Notes: generated by a model not told the origin, from the sequence alone. A stretch of 12,610 bases of DNA from Flavobacteriaceae bacterium UBA7433 (GCA_002477565.1 DLQL01000071.1:1-12610), one strand, 5' to 3'. Positions 1-7,349 are shown, numbered from the stretch's first letter. Made by a program: numbers and translations.

Positions 1-1189
1 TTTGATTTCACGATTCCAAGGAGGTCCCAATGCAGGACACACCTTGATTTTTGACGGACACAAACACGTTTTGCACACCATCCCTTCAGGTATTTTTCAT
101 GACGAAGCCTTGAACATTGTAGGAAACGGTGTGGTCATAGACCCAGTAATTTTCAAAAAGGAATTGGAAAATTTGGACAAATTCAACTTGGACTTGAACG
201 CCAAAATTCTGATTTCTCGAAAGGCCCATTTGATTTTGCCTACACATCGCTTGTTAGATGCTGCTTCTGAAGCCTCAAAAGGAAAGGAGAAAATCGGTTC
301 AACACTCAAGGGCATCGGACCTACCTATATGGACAAAACAGGCCGTAATGGAATGCGTGTTGGGGATTTGGAATTGGACAACTGGAAGGATGTTTTCCTC
401 AAACTGACCGCAAAGCATTTGAAAATGTTGGCCTTTTTCGATTTGGAACTGGACTTCGATTTGGAAGCGCTCAAAGAAGAGTTTTACATAGCAGTCGCAC
501 GCTTGAAAGAAATGAGCTTTATCGACAGTGAGGAATACTTGCACAATGCCATTCAAAATAACAAGACAATCTTGGCCGAAGGCGCTCAAGGCTCTTTGTT
601 AGATGTGGATTTTGGTACCTACCCATTTGTGACGTCATCCAACACCACTGCAGCAGGTGCCTGTACAGGATTGGGAATCGCGCCCAATAGTATTGGAGAA
701 GTCTATGGAATTTTCAAAGCCTACACTACCCGTGTCGGTTCTGGACCTTTTCCAACAGAATTGTTCGACGAAGACGGAGCTCGCATGGCCAAAGTTGGTC
801 ACGAATTTGGTGCCACAACAGGACGTCCAAGGAGATGCGGATGGTTGGATCTAGTTGCTTTAAAATACGCTTGTCAAGTAAACGGAGTGACACAGTTGAA
901 CATGATGAAAGGGGATGTTTTGTCCGGTTTTGAAACTTTAAAAATCTGTACTGCATACAACTATAAAGGGGAAATCATCAAACATTTTCCATACAATATC
1001 GAACCGGAAAATGTCAGTCCAATCTACACCGAATTCAAAGGGTGGAGCGAGGACATTACTGGAATAAGTTCTGAAACTGAATTTCCCAAAGAACTTTCAG
1101 AATACATTGCATTTGTCGAAAAAGAAACGGGCATTCGCATCAGCATCGTTTCTGTTGGACCGGACAGAAAGCAAACGATTGTTCGATAA
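1..1189 (+). CDS. purA: Adenylosuccinate synthetase, 5' end missing
   Basis: PurA joins IMP and aspartate using GTP to make adenylosuccinate, the first committed step from IMP to AMP, in the cytoplasm. The readable frame begins at base 2 and gives 395 residues. It opens inside the conserved block ARFQGGPNAGHT, whose histidine is the family's catalytic His, so about 30 N-terminal residues, including the GTP-binding loop, lie outside the window. The TTG at base 2 is therefore an internal Leu codon, not a start. Other family blocks are present: GIGPTYMDKTGRNGMRVGDL, the IMP-binding stretch EGAQGSLLDVDFGTYPFVTS, and TTGRPRRCGWLDLVAL. The gene ends at TAA and is followed at once by a rho-independent terminator, so it is the last gene of its transcript. 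Identification is secure from the motifs; only the start is unknown. Confidence 0.97.
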   Translation, partial: LISRFQGGPNAGHTLIFDGHKHVLHTIPSGIFHDEALNIVGNGVVIDPVIFKKELENLDKFNLDLNAKILISRKAHLILPTHRLLDAASEASKGKEKIGSTLKGIGPTYMDKTGRNGMRVGDLELDNWKDVFLKLTAKHLKMLAFFDLELDFDLEALKEEFYIAVARLKEMSFIDSEEYLHNAIQNNKTILAEGAQGSLLDVDFGTYPFVTSSNTTAAGACTGLGIAPNSIGEVYGIFKAYTTRVGSGPFPTELFDEDGARMAKVGHEFGATTGRPRRCGWLDLVALKYACQVNGVTQLNMMKGDVLSGFETLKICTAYNYKGEIIKHFPYNIEPENVSPIYTEFKGWSEDITGISSETEFPKELSEYIAFVEKETGIRISIVSVGPDRKQTIVR

Positions 1190-1208
1190 AAAAGACTCGA
1201 AAAAGTCT
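1188..1208 (-). terminator. Terminator for the leftward DUF457 gene
   Basis: Read on the minus strand, AGACT and AGTCT (1204-1208 and 1193-1197) form a 5-bp hairpin with a 6-base loop, followed by a run of six T (1193-1188). It lies past the stop of the membrane hydrolase gene that ends at 1277 and overlaps the purA stop codon. The stem is short and AT-rich, so it is a modest candidate. Confidence 0.5.
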
Positions 1209-1246
1209 AAAGTCGGAGGCCTTAAATCGGTTCTCCGATTTTTTTT
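1209..1246 (+). terminator. Rho-independent terminator of purA
   Basis: TCGGAG (1213-1218) pairs with CTCCGA (1233-1238) and the stem can extend outward through A-T and G-T pairs. Eight T follow at 1239-1246. It starts 20 bases after the purA stop and faces a gene on the other strand, as expected for a convergent gene end. Confidence 0.8.
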
Positions 1247-1276
1247 GCACACTGATAAAATTCTTACAATTGGAAA

Positions 1277-2281
1277 TCAATTCCCACGAATGCGCTGTGT
1301 CAAGGAATGGAGAATGGGTTTGATTTCCCCATATACTTTGGGTGTTTCTTTTGCCTTTAATTCGTCATTTTCAAAATACAACTCGTAAGAAAATACAAAA
1401 CGGGAGGCTTGCTCTGTGATGCCCATCAAGCCAAATCGCAAATCGTTGAAATACAATTTTCCATCCCTCTTCTCTACTGTATACCATCCTTGTGAAAGAC
1501 GAACCAAGCGTTTGACAAGCGAATGACTCTTGAGTGTTCCCAACAACTCGTGGTTTTTTTCAAAACGCACAAAGTTGACTTTTGAAGAACGGTCAAAAAG
1601 AGATGTGTATCCGATCAAATAGGCTTCTTCAGTAGCCACGGTTGCTGACCAAAGCACGCTGTTCATCGGCGTGGGTTTTGTTTGAATTTCGAGGTAAGCA
1701 ATGGACTGCTCTTCAAGACTTTTCTGAAATATTTGAAACGTCCATGCTTTGAAAACAAGTGTCAATACCATGTAAAGCGAACTGACTACCAAGCCCAACC
1801 TATTGCGTTGTGCCCTTTTGGCAGTGCCCCTTGTCGTGCACATGGCCCAAAGCAAAAAGAACAAAAATGGCATGGTGTACAACGGATCGACTACAAAGAT
1901 GTTTTTAAAAGATAGGCGAAGGTCTAAGGGCCAAAACAATTGGGTTCCCCAAGTCGTATGAGCGTCTAACAAAGGATGGGTAAACAGCGCCCAAAAGAAG
2001 AGTTGACTCCACTCCTTCCACGTCGCTATTTTCTTTCGATACAAACGGCATACACCCCACCCAAAAAGAGGGGCCATCAATAGGCTGAAAAGAAGTGAAT
2101 GCGAGAACCCTCGGTGAAGTTCATTGGACGTTACGGCATCTAGAAAAAGTTTGGACAAAACATCCAAATCGGGAATCGTTCCCGCGATGGCACCCCACAT
2201 CATGGCTTTGTTGCCAACTTTTTTACCCAAAACAGCCTCTCCAACGGCTGCCCCTAAAACAATTTGTGTCAAAGAATCCAT
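1277..2281 (-). CDS. Membrane-bound metal-dependent hydrolase, DUF457/YdjM type
   Basis: This 334-residue protein belongs by motif to the DUF457/YdjM family of inner-membrane proteins annotated as metal-dependent hydrolases; their substrate is not established. Family signatures are the N-terminal MDSLTQIVLGAAVGE, TIPDLD at residues 35-40, HRGFSHS at 56-62 and THPLLD at 101-106, which supply the His and Asp residues thought to bind metal. The N-terminal half is hydrophobic, with membrane segments near residues 62-80, 92-104, 128-148 and 163-180. The last 150 residues are polar and look like a soluble domain with no motif I recognise. The ATG at 2281 lies one base after the stop of the upstream acyltransferase-like gene (TGA-T-ATG), so translation is probably coupled. 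The 3' side ends in a terminator region shared with purA. The family is fairly sure; the reaction is unknown. Confidence 0.85.
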   Translation of the reverse strand: MDSLTQIVLGAAVGEAVLGKKVGNKAMMWGAIAGTIPDLDVLSKLFLDAVTSNELHRGFSHSLLFSLLMAPLFGWGVCRLYRKKIATWKEWSQLFFWALFTHPLLDAHTTWGTQLFWPLDLRLSFKNIFVVDPLYTMPFLFFLLWAMCTTRGTAKRAQRNRLGLVVSSLYMVLTLVFKAWTFQIFQKSLEEQSIAYLEIQTKPTPMNSVLWSATVATEEAYLIGYTSLFDRSSKVNFVRFEKNHELLGTLKSHSLVKRLVRLSQGWYTVEKRDGKLYFNDLRFGLMGITEQASRFVFSYELYFENDELKAKETPKVYGEIKPILHSLTQRIRGN

Positions 2282-2282
2282 A

Positions 2283-3455
2283 TCAATTTTTAAAAGGATT
2301 TCTGAGTTCGAAAGTACTTGGGCCTAAAGAAGCAAAGAGCGGACGCATCAATTTGCTCGCGATGTCACTCCGATGCCGCGCATAAAGTTTCATAGGCACC
2401 GGTTTTGCACCCAAACTGCTTTTGATGGTTTCGGCTGTGCGCCCTAATCGAACTTCTCGAATGTTTTTGTGCAGTGCCAAATCTAAAAAATCCAAGAGCA
2501 TGCGCTGGTACAACTTGTGTGAGTTCTTAAAACGGTTTTCAAATCCGATAAAATTGGCGTCTAAAAATGCATCGAAAAGAAAGGCCGTACTAAAACCGAC
2601 TAATTCGTCGTCTAAATAATAGCCTGTAAACACAAAATTATCTGCCAAAGCTTCTTTTAAATACACGAACGTTTGGATGTCTAAAACACCCAAATTGTAG
2701 TCCACTCTAGAAATCACTTCCTCATACATTTTTTCAATCAAAGAAAGCTGTTCTCGAATTTGTTTCGCTGAAAAATCAACCTTGCAAACAGCTGCTGATT
2801 TTTGATAGACATTCTTGAAGCGAGACCGGTATTTGGTGTTCATGGTTCCGATATAAGCAGCCATGTTTCTGATGTTTTCAGCAAATTGAATTACCATATT
2901 TACATCAATTTCAAATTCCATAAAACGCTTTTCTTTCAAAGAGTTGCCATCGGAAAAAGAAGGCCAAAACTCCTTGATCAAAACAAAAGAGGGCACCCTT
3001 ATGTTTTGGTCTGAAAAGTTTTCAGAAACCGCAGCATTCAACAAGGAAAGCACCGTCTTTTTAGAAACCAAATGCGTATGTGCAAAACCATTTTCACCCG
3101 AGGCAAATAAATTGCCACAAACCAATATTTGCATTGGATTCTCAGAAAAAGTACTCTTAATTTTTTCGGCCAAAAAAGCAGCGACTTTGTTTTGTAACAA
3201 ATCCGAAGTTCTTGCGGAAAACTGTTGAAAAACAACGGTAGAAACAGCTTGATTGTCAAGATTGTAAAAGAGGAGGTACCGAAAAGACATGAATGCCTTC
3301 ATTCCCTTTTCAAATGCACTTAAATAAGAAAAAGAAAGGTAGTGGTTGGACGCAATATTGACCCCATCCCACAAATCCGGATCAATGGCATCAATACTGT
3401 CAAAAACGTCGTAACGAAACTGTGCTGAATCAGTTGATGAATGGGTATTGAACAT
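2283..3455 (-). CDS. GNAT/FemAB-like acyltransferase family protein
   Basis: A 390-residue soluble protein with no signal peptide or membrane segment. The C-terminal part looks like the GNAT-fold half of peptidoglycan-biosynthesis/FemAB-like acyltransferases (COG3146 type): the strand VFTGYYLDDELVGFSTAFLF at about 275-294, then YQRMLLDFLDLALHKNIREV, and GRTAETIKSSLGA at 338-350, a block that recurs in this family in a near-identical form. Such proteins transfer an acyl or aminoacyl group; the donor and acceptor here cannot be told from sequence. The N-terminal 180 residues resemble nothing I recognise. It is directly followed, one base later, by the DUF457-type membrane hydrolase, and the two are probably made together, perhaps acting on a lipid or envelope substrate (inference). 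No clear -7 element was found in the 108 bases upstream, so it may be read from the phosphoesterase promoter. Confidence 0.7.
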   Translation of the reverse strand: MFNTHSSTDSAQFRYDVFDSIDAIDPDLWDGVNIASNHYLSFSYLSAFEKGMKAFMSFRYLLFYNLDNQAVSTVVFQQFSARTSDLLQNKVAAFLAEKIKSTFSENPMQILVCGNLFASGENGFAHTHLVSKKTVLSLLNAAVSENFSDQNIRVPSFVLIKEFWPSFSDGNSLKEKRFMEFEIDVNMVIQFAENIRNMAAYIGTMNTKYRSRFKNVYQKSAAVCKVDFSAKQIREQLSLIEKMYEEVISRVDYNLGVLDIQTFVYLKEALADNFVFTGYYLDDELVGFSTAFLFDAFLDANFIGFENRFKNSHKLYQRMLLDFLDLALHKNIREVRLGRTAETIKSSLGAKPVPMKLYARHRSDIASKLMRPLFASLGPSTFELRNPFKN

Positions 3456-3563
3456 AAAAAAGATTCGGAATCAAATTAATACAGGTAAAAATACGAATTT
3501 ATGTGTTTCCCATTTTTTGCGTTTGCCGAATTCTTTCAAAAGTTCAAAAGAAAATGTCCTTCC

Positions 3564-4280
3564 CTACTTTCCATCCCGAAGCGCTTGGGCAAATGCATTG
3601 GGCAAAGAACTCGTTTCAATCGCTGAAGTCGCTTTTTCCAAGTCATATGCAACCCGTTGAAAATCTACTTTGAGTCCTTTGGGGTCTTGTAGAGAAAAAT
3701 TTGCATCCCATTCCAAAACAGCATAACAACCCCTGGAATCTACGTCTTTGGGCTTGCCTAAGGAACCGAGATTGACAGCGTGTTTGTAACCGTTTTCAGT
3801 CTGAAGGATTCGGTAAAAAGGCTTGTGACTATGTCCAAAGCACAACACATCAGCATCAGCTTCTTCCATCAACTCTAAAAGCAAGTCAGCATCGGTTTCT
3901 TCAGTAATGTATTCGTCGTTTCGTCGCGGACTTCCGTGGACAAACAAGAACTGTATCCGCTGAGCTGGCAACTGAAATTCCAAACGGATATGAGCTGGCA
4001 AAGACAAAATATAGGCCTTCTCTGATGCTCCAATCACTTTATTTGTAAAGACTCCTGAAGGACTTTCTGTAGGCAAACCAACAACAGCATCGTGGTTTCC
4101 TGCCAACGTGGGGATGTGTTTTTTTCGAATGGCATTGATCACTTCATTTGGCCAAACACAGTAGCCAACAACATCGCCCAAACAATACACCCCATCAGGA
4201 TTTACAGATTCAAGTTGTGTGAAAAAGGCTTCCAGTGCAGGAAGGTTGGCATGGATATCTGAAAACAATGCGAGTTTCAT
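3564..4280 (-). CDS. Calcineurin-like metallophosphoesterase, YfcE/DR1281 type
   Basis: A 238-residue cytoplasmic protein with the full set of calcineurin-like phosphoesterase motifs: D8 and H10 in FSDIHAN, D36 in CLGDVVGY, N62-H63 in AGNHD, H115 in FVHGSPR, and H150 and H152 in CFGHSHKP. These ligate two metal ions and hydrolyse phosphomono- or diesters. Its size and compact form fit the small single-domain subfamily that includes YfcE, many of which act on cyclic nucleotides or model diesters; the true substrate here is unknown. The ATG at 4280 starts right at the first strand (MKLALFSDIHAN), as usual. It is the first of three leftward genes; 108 bases separate it from the acyltransferase-like gene with no terminator seen, so co-transcription is possible. 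Confidence 0.9.
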   Translation of the reverse strand: MKLALFSDIHANLPALEAFFTQLESVNPDGVYCLGDVVGYCVWPNEVINAIRKKHIPTLAGNHDAVVGLPTESPSGVFTNKVIGASEKAYILSLPAHIRLEFQLPAQRIQFLFVHGSPRRNDEYITEETDADLLLELMEEADADVLCFGHSHKPFYRILQTENGYKHAVNLGSLGKPKDVDSRGCYAVLEWDANFSLQDPKGLKVDFQRVAYDLEKATSAIETSSLPNAFAQALRDGK

Positions 4281-4301
4281 ATGAGTCTTATAAAATTTCT
4301 G

Positions 4302-4337
4302 CTAAAATACAGAACTTGCAACAAGAAAATTCAAAAA
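4302..4337 (-). promoter_or_regulatory. Possible promoter of the metallophosphoesterase gene
   Basis: On the minus strand TTTTTG (4337-4332) and TATTTTAG (4309-4302) are separated by 22 bases. They resemble the Bacteroidota -33 TTTG and -7 TAnnTTTG elements, with one mismatch in the -7. The -7 lies about 21 bases before the start codon at 4280, a spacing like that of other genes in this window. Confidence 0.35.
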
Positions 4338-4444
4338 CGAGCTTGAAACTGTGAACGATTGACCTTTTAATTTTATTGGGAGGAAGAAAAGTGTCAAATT
4401 CCACTTCTGCTTATCAACTGCATCAATAGCTGTTTCTTTTTTTT

Positions 4445-4460
4445 TTTGTAAATTTACAAA
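4445..4460. repeat. 16-bp perfect palindrome, possible operator
   Basis: TTTGTAAATTTACAAA reads the same on both strands over 16 bases; the symmetry stops at the next base on each side. Its left end supplies a TTTG that could act as a -33 element, with ATCGTTTG at 4467-4474 placed 18 bases on as an imperfect -7 element. A dimeric repressor bound here would cover the promoter. The regulator and the function are inference; AT-rich DNA yields short palindromes by chance more readily than balanced DNA. Confidence 0.4.
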
Positions 4461-4474
4461 GTACGAATCGTTTG
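4445..4474 (+). promoter_or_regulatory. Weak promoter candidate for the Nudix gene
   Basis: TTTG at 4445-4448 and ATCGTTTG at 4467-4474 are 18 bases apart, near the spacing expected of the Bacteroidota -33 and -7 elements, but the leading TA of the -7 is absent. If used, transcription would start at about 4480, leaving a leader of about 150 bases before the Nudix start. Confidence 0.25.
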
Positions 4475-4480
4475 ATTGTT

Positions 4481-4651
4481 ATGAAGTATTTAAGCCCCGA
4501 CATCGCCAAACTCGCCAAGGGAATCTCCGACAAAAAACTGGCCAAAATAGGTACTTCTTGCGGAATTTTTCAAGATTGTTTTGACAACGAATTTAAGTAT
4601 ACAAACTCTAGCAAAATTGTAAAGTCAAATGATGCCAAACAACCGCGTTGA
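4481..4651 (+). CDS. Possible 56-residue small protein, unrecognised
   Basis: An ATG at 4481 opens a 56-codon frame that overlaps the Nudix gene start by 23 bases in a different frame. The predicted peptide begins MKYLSPDIAKLAKGISDKKL, is rich in Lys and Asp, and has two Cys (residues 27 and 33) but no signal peptide or membrane segment. The first 25 residues look protein-like. I know no family for it. It could be a small gene, a leader ORF for the Nudix gene, a decayed gene remnant, or chance. A start this close to the inferred transcription start (about 4480) would be leaderless, which weakens the case. Confidence 0.25.
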   Translation: MKYLSPDIAKLAKGISDKKLAKIGTSCGIFQDCFDNEFKYTNSSKIVKSNDAKQPR

Positions 4652-5219
4652 AATCAAGAAAACAACAGTCCTTTCAGACAATTGGTACCTCCTTGAAAAA
4701 GTAACTTTTGACTACCTTCGTTCGGACGGTACTTGGCAGAGTCAAACTAGAGAAAGCTACAACCGCGGCAATGGGGCCACGGTTTTTTTGTACAACAAAG
4801 ACAGTCAAAACATTCTTTTGATCCGTCAATTTAGACTGCCTAGCTATTTGAATGACAACCCTACGGGCCACTTGATAGAAACCTGTGCGGGCTTGTTGGA
4901 CGAGGACAGTCCTGAGGATTGTATCAAAAAAGAAATTCAAGAAGAAACAGGGTATCAGATTGAAAGGGTTCAAAAAGTATTTGAAGCCTATATGACTCCG
5001 GGTGCTGTTACTGAAAAATTGCATTTTTTTATCGCTGAATACAACAACACGATGAAAGTAGGGAAAGGCGGTGGTTTGGAACAAGAACAAGAAGACATAG
5101 AAGTGCTTGAAATGCCTTTTTCCAAAGCGATTGAATTGTTGAAAAACGGTGAGATACAAGATGCCAAAACGATGCTGCTCTTGCAATATGCAATGCTGCA
5201 TAAATTGCTCGATTTTTAA
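4629..5219 (+). CDS. nudK: Nudix hydrolase, GDP-mannose pyrophosphatase NudK-like
   Basis: This 196-residue protein closely resembles NudK of enterobacteria along its whole length. NudK splits GDP-mannose and related sugar nucleotides into GMP and sugar phosphate. Shared blocks are LSDNWYLLEKVTFDY, RGNGATVFLYN (46-56), LIRQFRLPSYLND (64-76), LIETCAGLLDED (82-93) and the Nudix core KEIQEETGY (101-109), whose paired Glu bind Mg2+. The canonical first Gly and Glu of the Nudix box are not in standard register (Ala87 and Asp93), which fits my memory of NudK itself. MTPGAVTEKLHFFIAEY and EDIEVLEMPF follow. Two ATG codons lie in tandem (4629 and 4632); neither has a Shine-Dalgarno. It is a single-gene unit ended by a strong terminator. 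Family assignment is strong; the exact sugar nucleotide is inferred. Confidence 0.92.
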   Translation: MMPNNRVEIKKTTVLSDNWYLLEKVTFDYLRSDGTWQSQTRESYNRGNGATVFLYNKDSQNILLIRQFRLPSYLNDNPTGHLIETCAGLLDEDSPEDCIKKEIQEETGYQIERVQKVFEAYMTPGAVTEKLHFFIAEYNNTMKVGKGGGLEQEQEDIEVLEMPFSKAIELLKNGEIQDAKTMLLLQYAMLHKLLDF

Positions 5220-5242
5220 CCCCTCCCACTTCGAAAACCAAC

Positions 5243-5276
5243 AAAAAAGGCCTTCCTGTTTGGGAAGGCCTTTTTT
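5243..5276. terminator. Bidirectional terminator between nudK-like gene and sucC
   Basis: GGCCTTCC (5249-5256) and GGAAGGCC (5263-5270) form a perfect 8-bp GC-rich stem with a 6-base loop, flanked by six A on the left and six T on the right. It therefore has a U-tract in either direction. It lies 23 bases after the Nudix stop and 16 bases after the sucC stop on the other strand, so it serves both convergent genes. Confidence 0.93.
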
Positions 5277-5292
5277 ATCATTTGTTGATGTA

Positions 5293-6486
5293 TCAAGCGA
5301 GTACTTCTTGTACTTTGTCTGCAGCTTCTTGAAATTCCGTCGCTGAAATGATCTCCATACCGCTGTTGTCAATGAGTTCTTTAGCTTCAATGGCATTGGT
5401 TCCTTGTAAGCGAACGATGATCGGAATGTTGATGGCATCTCCCATATTGGTATAAGCATCCACCACTCCTTGGGCTACACGGTCACAGCGAACAATTCCA
5501 CCAAATATATTGACCAAAATTGCTTTGACGTTCGGGTCTTTTAAAATGATTCGAAAGGCCGTTTCGACACGTTTTGCATCAGCCGTTCCACCGACATCTA
5601 AAAAGTTGGCGGGCTCTCCTCCTGCTTGTTTGATCAAATCCATGGTTCCCATTGCCAATCCAGCACCGTTGACCATACAACCGACATTTCCATCCAAATC
5701 TACATAATTCAACCCGGCAGCTTTGGCTTCCACTTCAATAGGGTTTTCTTCGCGAATGTCACGCATTTCTAGGTAATCTTTGTGACGGTACAGTGCGTTT
5801 TCATCCAAAGTTACTTTTGCATCTACGGCCAATATTTTTGAGTCGGAGGTTTTCAATACCGGATTGATTTCAAACATCGAAGCGTCGGATTTGTCATATG
5901 CCGTGTACAATGCAGTCACAAATTTGACCATCTCTTTCAAAGCATTTCCTTTCAAACCGAGGTTGAAAGCGATTTTTCGTGCTTGAAAAGGAAGGATCCC
6001 CAAAGTGGGATCTATTGCCTCTGTAAAAATCAAGTGGGGTGTTTCTTCAGCCACGGTTTCAATGTCCATTCCTCCTTCTGTTGAATACATGACCATGTTG
6101 GTTCCTGTTGTCCTGTTCAGCAAAACAGAAATGTAGTATTCTTCTGGCTCACTTTCTCCAGGATAGTAGACATCTTCAGCAATCAATACTTGGTGAACAA
6201 GTTTACCTTCTGCACTTGTCTGTGGCGTCACCAAATGCATGCCGATGATTTCATCAGAAATGTGTTTTACCTCTTCCAGATTTTTTGCGAGTTTGACACC
6301 ACCTCCTTTACCACGACCACCTGCGTGGACTTGTGCTTTGACAACATACCAACTCGTACCTGTTTGGGCAGTCAATTCTTTGGCTGCAGCAACAGCTTCG
6401 TCAGGAGTTTGTGCAACGATGCCCCGCTGGATGCGTACACCAAAACTGTTCAAAATCTCTTTTCCTTGATATTCGTGTAAATTCAT
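5293..6486 (-). CDS. sucC: Succinyl-CoA synthetase (ADP-forming) beta subunit
   Basis: SucC is the ATP-grasp beta subunit of succinyl-CoA synthetase, which with SucD interconverts succinyl-CoA and succinate in the TCA cycle with substrate-level phosphorylation. At 397 residues it is of usual length (about 388-400). It begins MNLHEYQGKEIL, the family start. Visible motifs are the nucleotide-binding VVKAQVHAGGRGKGGGVK at 48-65, FEINPVL at 205-211, the CoA/phosphate-binding domain blocks VNGAGLAMGT (272-281), GGEPANFLDVGG (289-300) and VNIFGGIVRCD (325-335), and VRLQGTN (358-364). sucD is not adjacent: the gene is flanked by a terminator and a divergent promoter region, so it is transcribed alone and its partner must be elsewhere. 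A TATTTTTG element lies 24 bases upstream of the start. Identification is secure. Confidence 0.98.
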   Translation of the reverse strand: MNLHEYQGKEILNSFGVRIQRGIVAQTPDEAVAAAKELTAQTGTSWYVVKAQVHAGGRGKGGGVKLAKNLEEVKHISDEIIGMHLVTPQTSAEGKLVHQVLIAEDVYYPGESEPEEYYISVLLNRTTGTNMVMYSTEGGMDIETVAEETPHLIFTEAIDPTLGILPFQARKIAFNLGLKGNALKEMVKFVTALYTAYDKSDASMFEINPVLKTSDSKILAVDAKVTLDENALYRHKDYLEMRDIREENPIEVEAKAAGLNYVDLDGNVGCMVNGAGLAMGTMDLIKQAGGEPANFLDVGGTADAKRVETAFRIILKDPNVKAILVNIFGGIVRCDRVAQGVVDAYTNMGDAINIPIIVRLQGTNAIEAKELIDNSGMEIISATEFQEAADKVQEVLA

Positions 6487-6510
6487 CTGTGTATTTTTAA
6501 AAAACCGTCA

Positions 6511-6518
6511 CAAAAATA
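6511..6518 (-). promoter_or_regulatory. -7 promoter element of sucC
   Basis: On the minus strand TATTTTTG matches the Bacteroidota -7 consensus TAnnTTTG, 24 bases upstream of the sucC ATG. The expected -33 position carries only a partial match (CTGTT, near 6537-6541). Confidence 0.55.
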
Positions 6519-6641
6519 GCAATCCATTTTCTATTAACAGGCTATTTCTTATAAAAAAATCGAATTCCAAGCAAAGTTTCAATTGGATCTGGCTTTCCAA
6601 AGAATGCTTAAAAAAGAAAGTGCTTATTGCTGCATATTTCC

Positions 6642-6649
6642 TATTTTTG
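6642..6649 (+). promoter_or_regulatory. -7 promoter element of lolD
   Basis: TATTTTTG matches TAnnTTTG and ends 19 bases before the lolD ATG. No TTTG is found at the expected -33 distance; a TTG at 6627-6629 is too close. Confidence 0.5.
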
Positions 6650-6668
6650 AGAACTCAAGTCGAAAACC

Positions 6669-7349
6669 ATGATCAAAGCGAGCAACATTCATAAGCACTA
6701 TGGCCCCTTGGAAGTATTGAAAGGTGTGGACATACACATCAAAAAAGGGGAAGTTGTGGCCATCATAGGCCCTTCAGGAGCTGGAAAAACAACCTTGTTG
6801 CAACTCTTAGGCACCTTGGATACTCCTTCCAAAAAGAAAAAAGCTACCTTGGAAATCAATGGTCAAAACCTTCAAAAAATTTCCGAAAAAGCACTTTCAA
6901 AATTTCGAAATAAAAACATTGGATTTATCTTTCAATTCCACCAACTATTGCCTGAATTTACAGCCTTGGAAAATGTCTGCATCCCTGCCTTTATTGCAAA
7001 AGAAAGCAAAAAAGAAGCGGAGAGCAAAGCATTGGAACTGTTAAACTATTTGGGATTGAAAGAGCGCATCCATCACAAACCTAGCGAGCTTTCTGGAGGC
7101 GAACAACAACGTGTGGCTGTCGCGAGGGCGTTGGTCAACAAACCGGCAGTGATATTCGCAGATGAGCCCAGTGGAAATCTGGATTCCAAATCAGCTGAAA
7201 GCCTTCACCACCTATTTTTAAAATTGCGAGATGAATTGGGTCAGACATTTGTCATCGTTACCCACAACAAGAAGTTGGCAAAAATGGCAGACCGCACTTT
7301 GGAAATGCGCGATGGAAAAATTGTTGCAGACAGTAGCTTTAAACTATGA
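6669..7349 (+). CDS. lolD: Lipoprotein-releasing ABC transporter ATPase LolD
   Basis: A 226-residue ABC ATPase of the MacB/LolD/FtsE type. LolD hydrolyses ATP on the cytoplasmic face of LolCE to release lipoproteins from the inner membrane to LolA. Motifs are Walker A GPSGAGKTT (34-42), Q-loop Q89 in IFQFHQLLPEFTALENV, signature LSGGEQQR (141-148), Walker B VIFADEPSGNLD (161-172) and H-loop THN (H199). The opening MIKASNIHKHYGPLEVLKGV, the LLGTLDTP block at 46-53 and the FQFHQLLPEFTALEN block fit LolD of Bacteroidota; MacB or FtsE are less likely. No lolC/E permease gene is adjacent, so the permease must be encoded elsewhere, a common arrangement in this phylum. It has its own promoter-like element and ends at a TGA at 7347, with only a weak terminator candidate downstream. 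Confidence 0.9.
   Translation: MIKASNIHKHYGPLEVLKGVDIHIKKGEVVAIIGPSGAGKTTLLQLLGTLDTPSKKKKATLEINGQNLQKISEKALSKFRNKNIGFIFQFHQLLPEFTALENVCIPAFIAKESKKEAESKALELLNYLGLKERIHHKPSELSGGEQQRVAVARALVNKPAVIFADEPSGNLDSKSAESLHHLFLKLRDELGQTFVIVTHNKKLAKMADRTLEMRDGKIVADSSFKL

Larger units (their letters stand above)
4281..4628. other. 348-base divergent intergenic region
   Basis: The region separates the leftward phosphoesterase gene from the rightward Nudix gene. The left part (4281-4337) holds the candidate leftward promoter. The middle (4340-4430) shows nothing I can name; a GGGAGG followed by GTG near 4380-4393 opens a frame of only about a dozen codons. The right part has a T-rich tract, a 16-bp perfect palindrome (4445-4460), a possible rightward promoter, and a 56-codon open frame from 4481 that runs past the Nudix start. 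No tRNA or known riboswitch was recognised. Confidence 0.6.

Noticed and set aside
2..4. TTG at the window edge as the purA start
   Set aside because: The sequence begins inside the conserved RFQGGPNAGHT block; the GTP-binding N-terminus lies upstream of the window.
3535..3550. Tandem TTCAAAAG repeat downstream of the phosphoesterase gene
   Set aside because: Two 8-base copies in AT-rich intergenic DNA; no further copies or related structure, so probably chance.
4380..4425. GGGAGG followed by GTG as a ribosome site and start
   Set aside because: The frame stops after about a dozen codons, and genes in this window do not use Shine-Dalgarno sequences.
4674..5459. 261-codon frame on the minus strand covering the Nudix gene and crossing into sucC
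   Set aside because: It is antisense to the clear NudK homologue and runs through the terminator; composition is Phe/Lys-rich and not protein-like. A shadow of real genes.
6564..6600. Alternating TCCAA/TTGGA/TCCAA pairings between sucC and lolD suggesting a switch
   Set aside because: Stems are only 5 bp and the stretch lies upstream of the lolD promoter, so it would not be in the lolD transcript.
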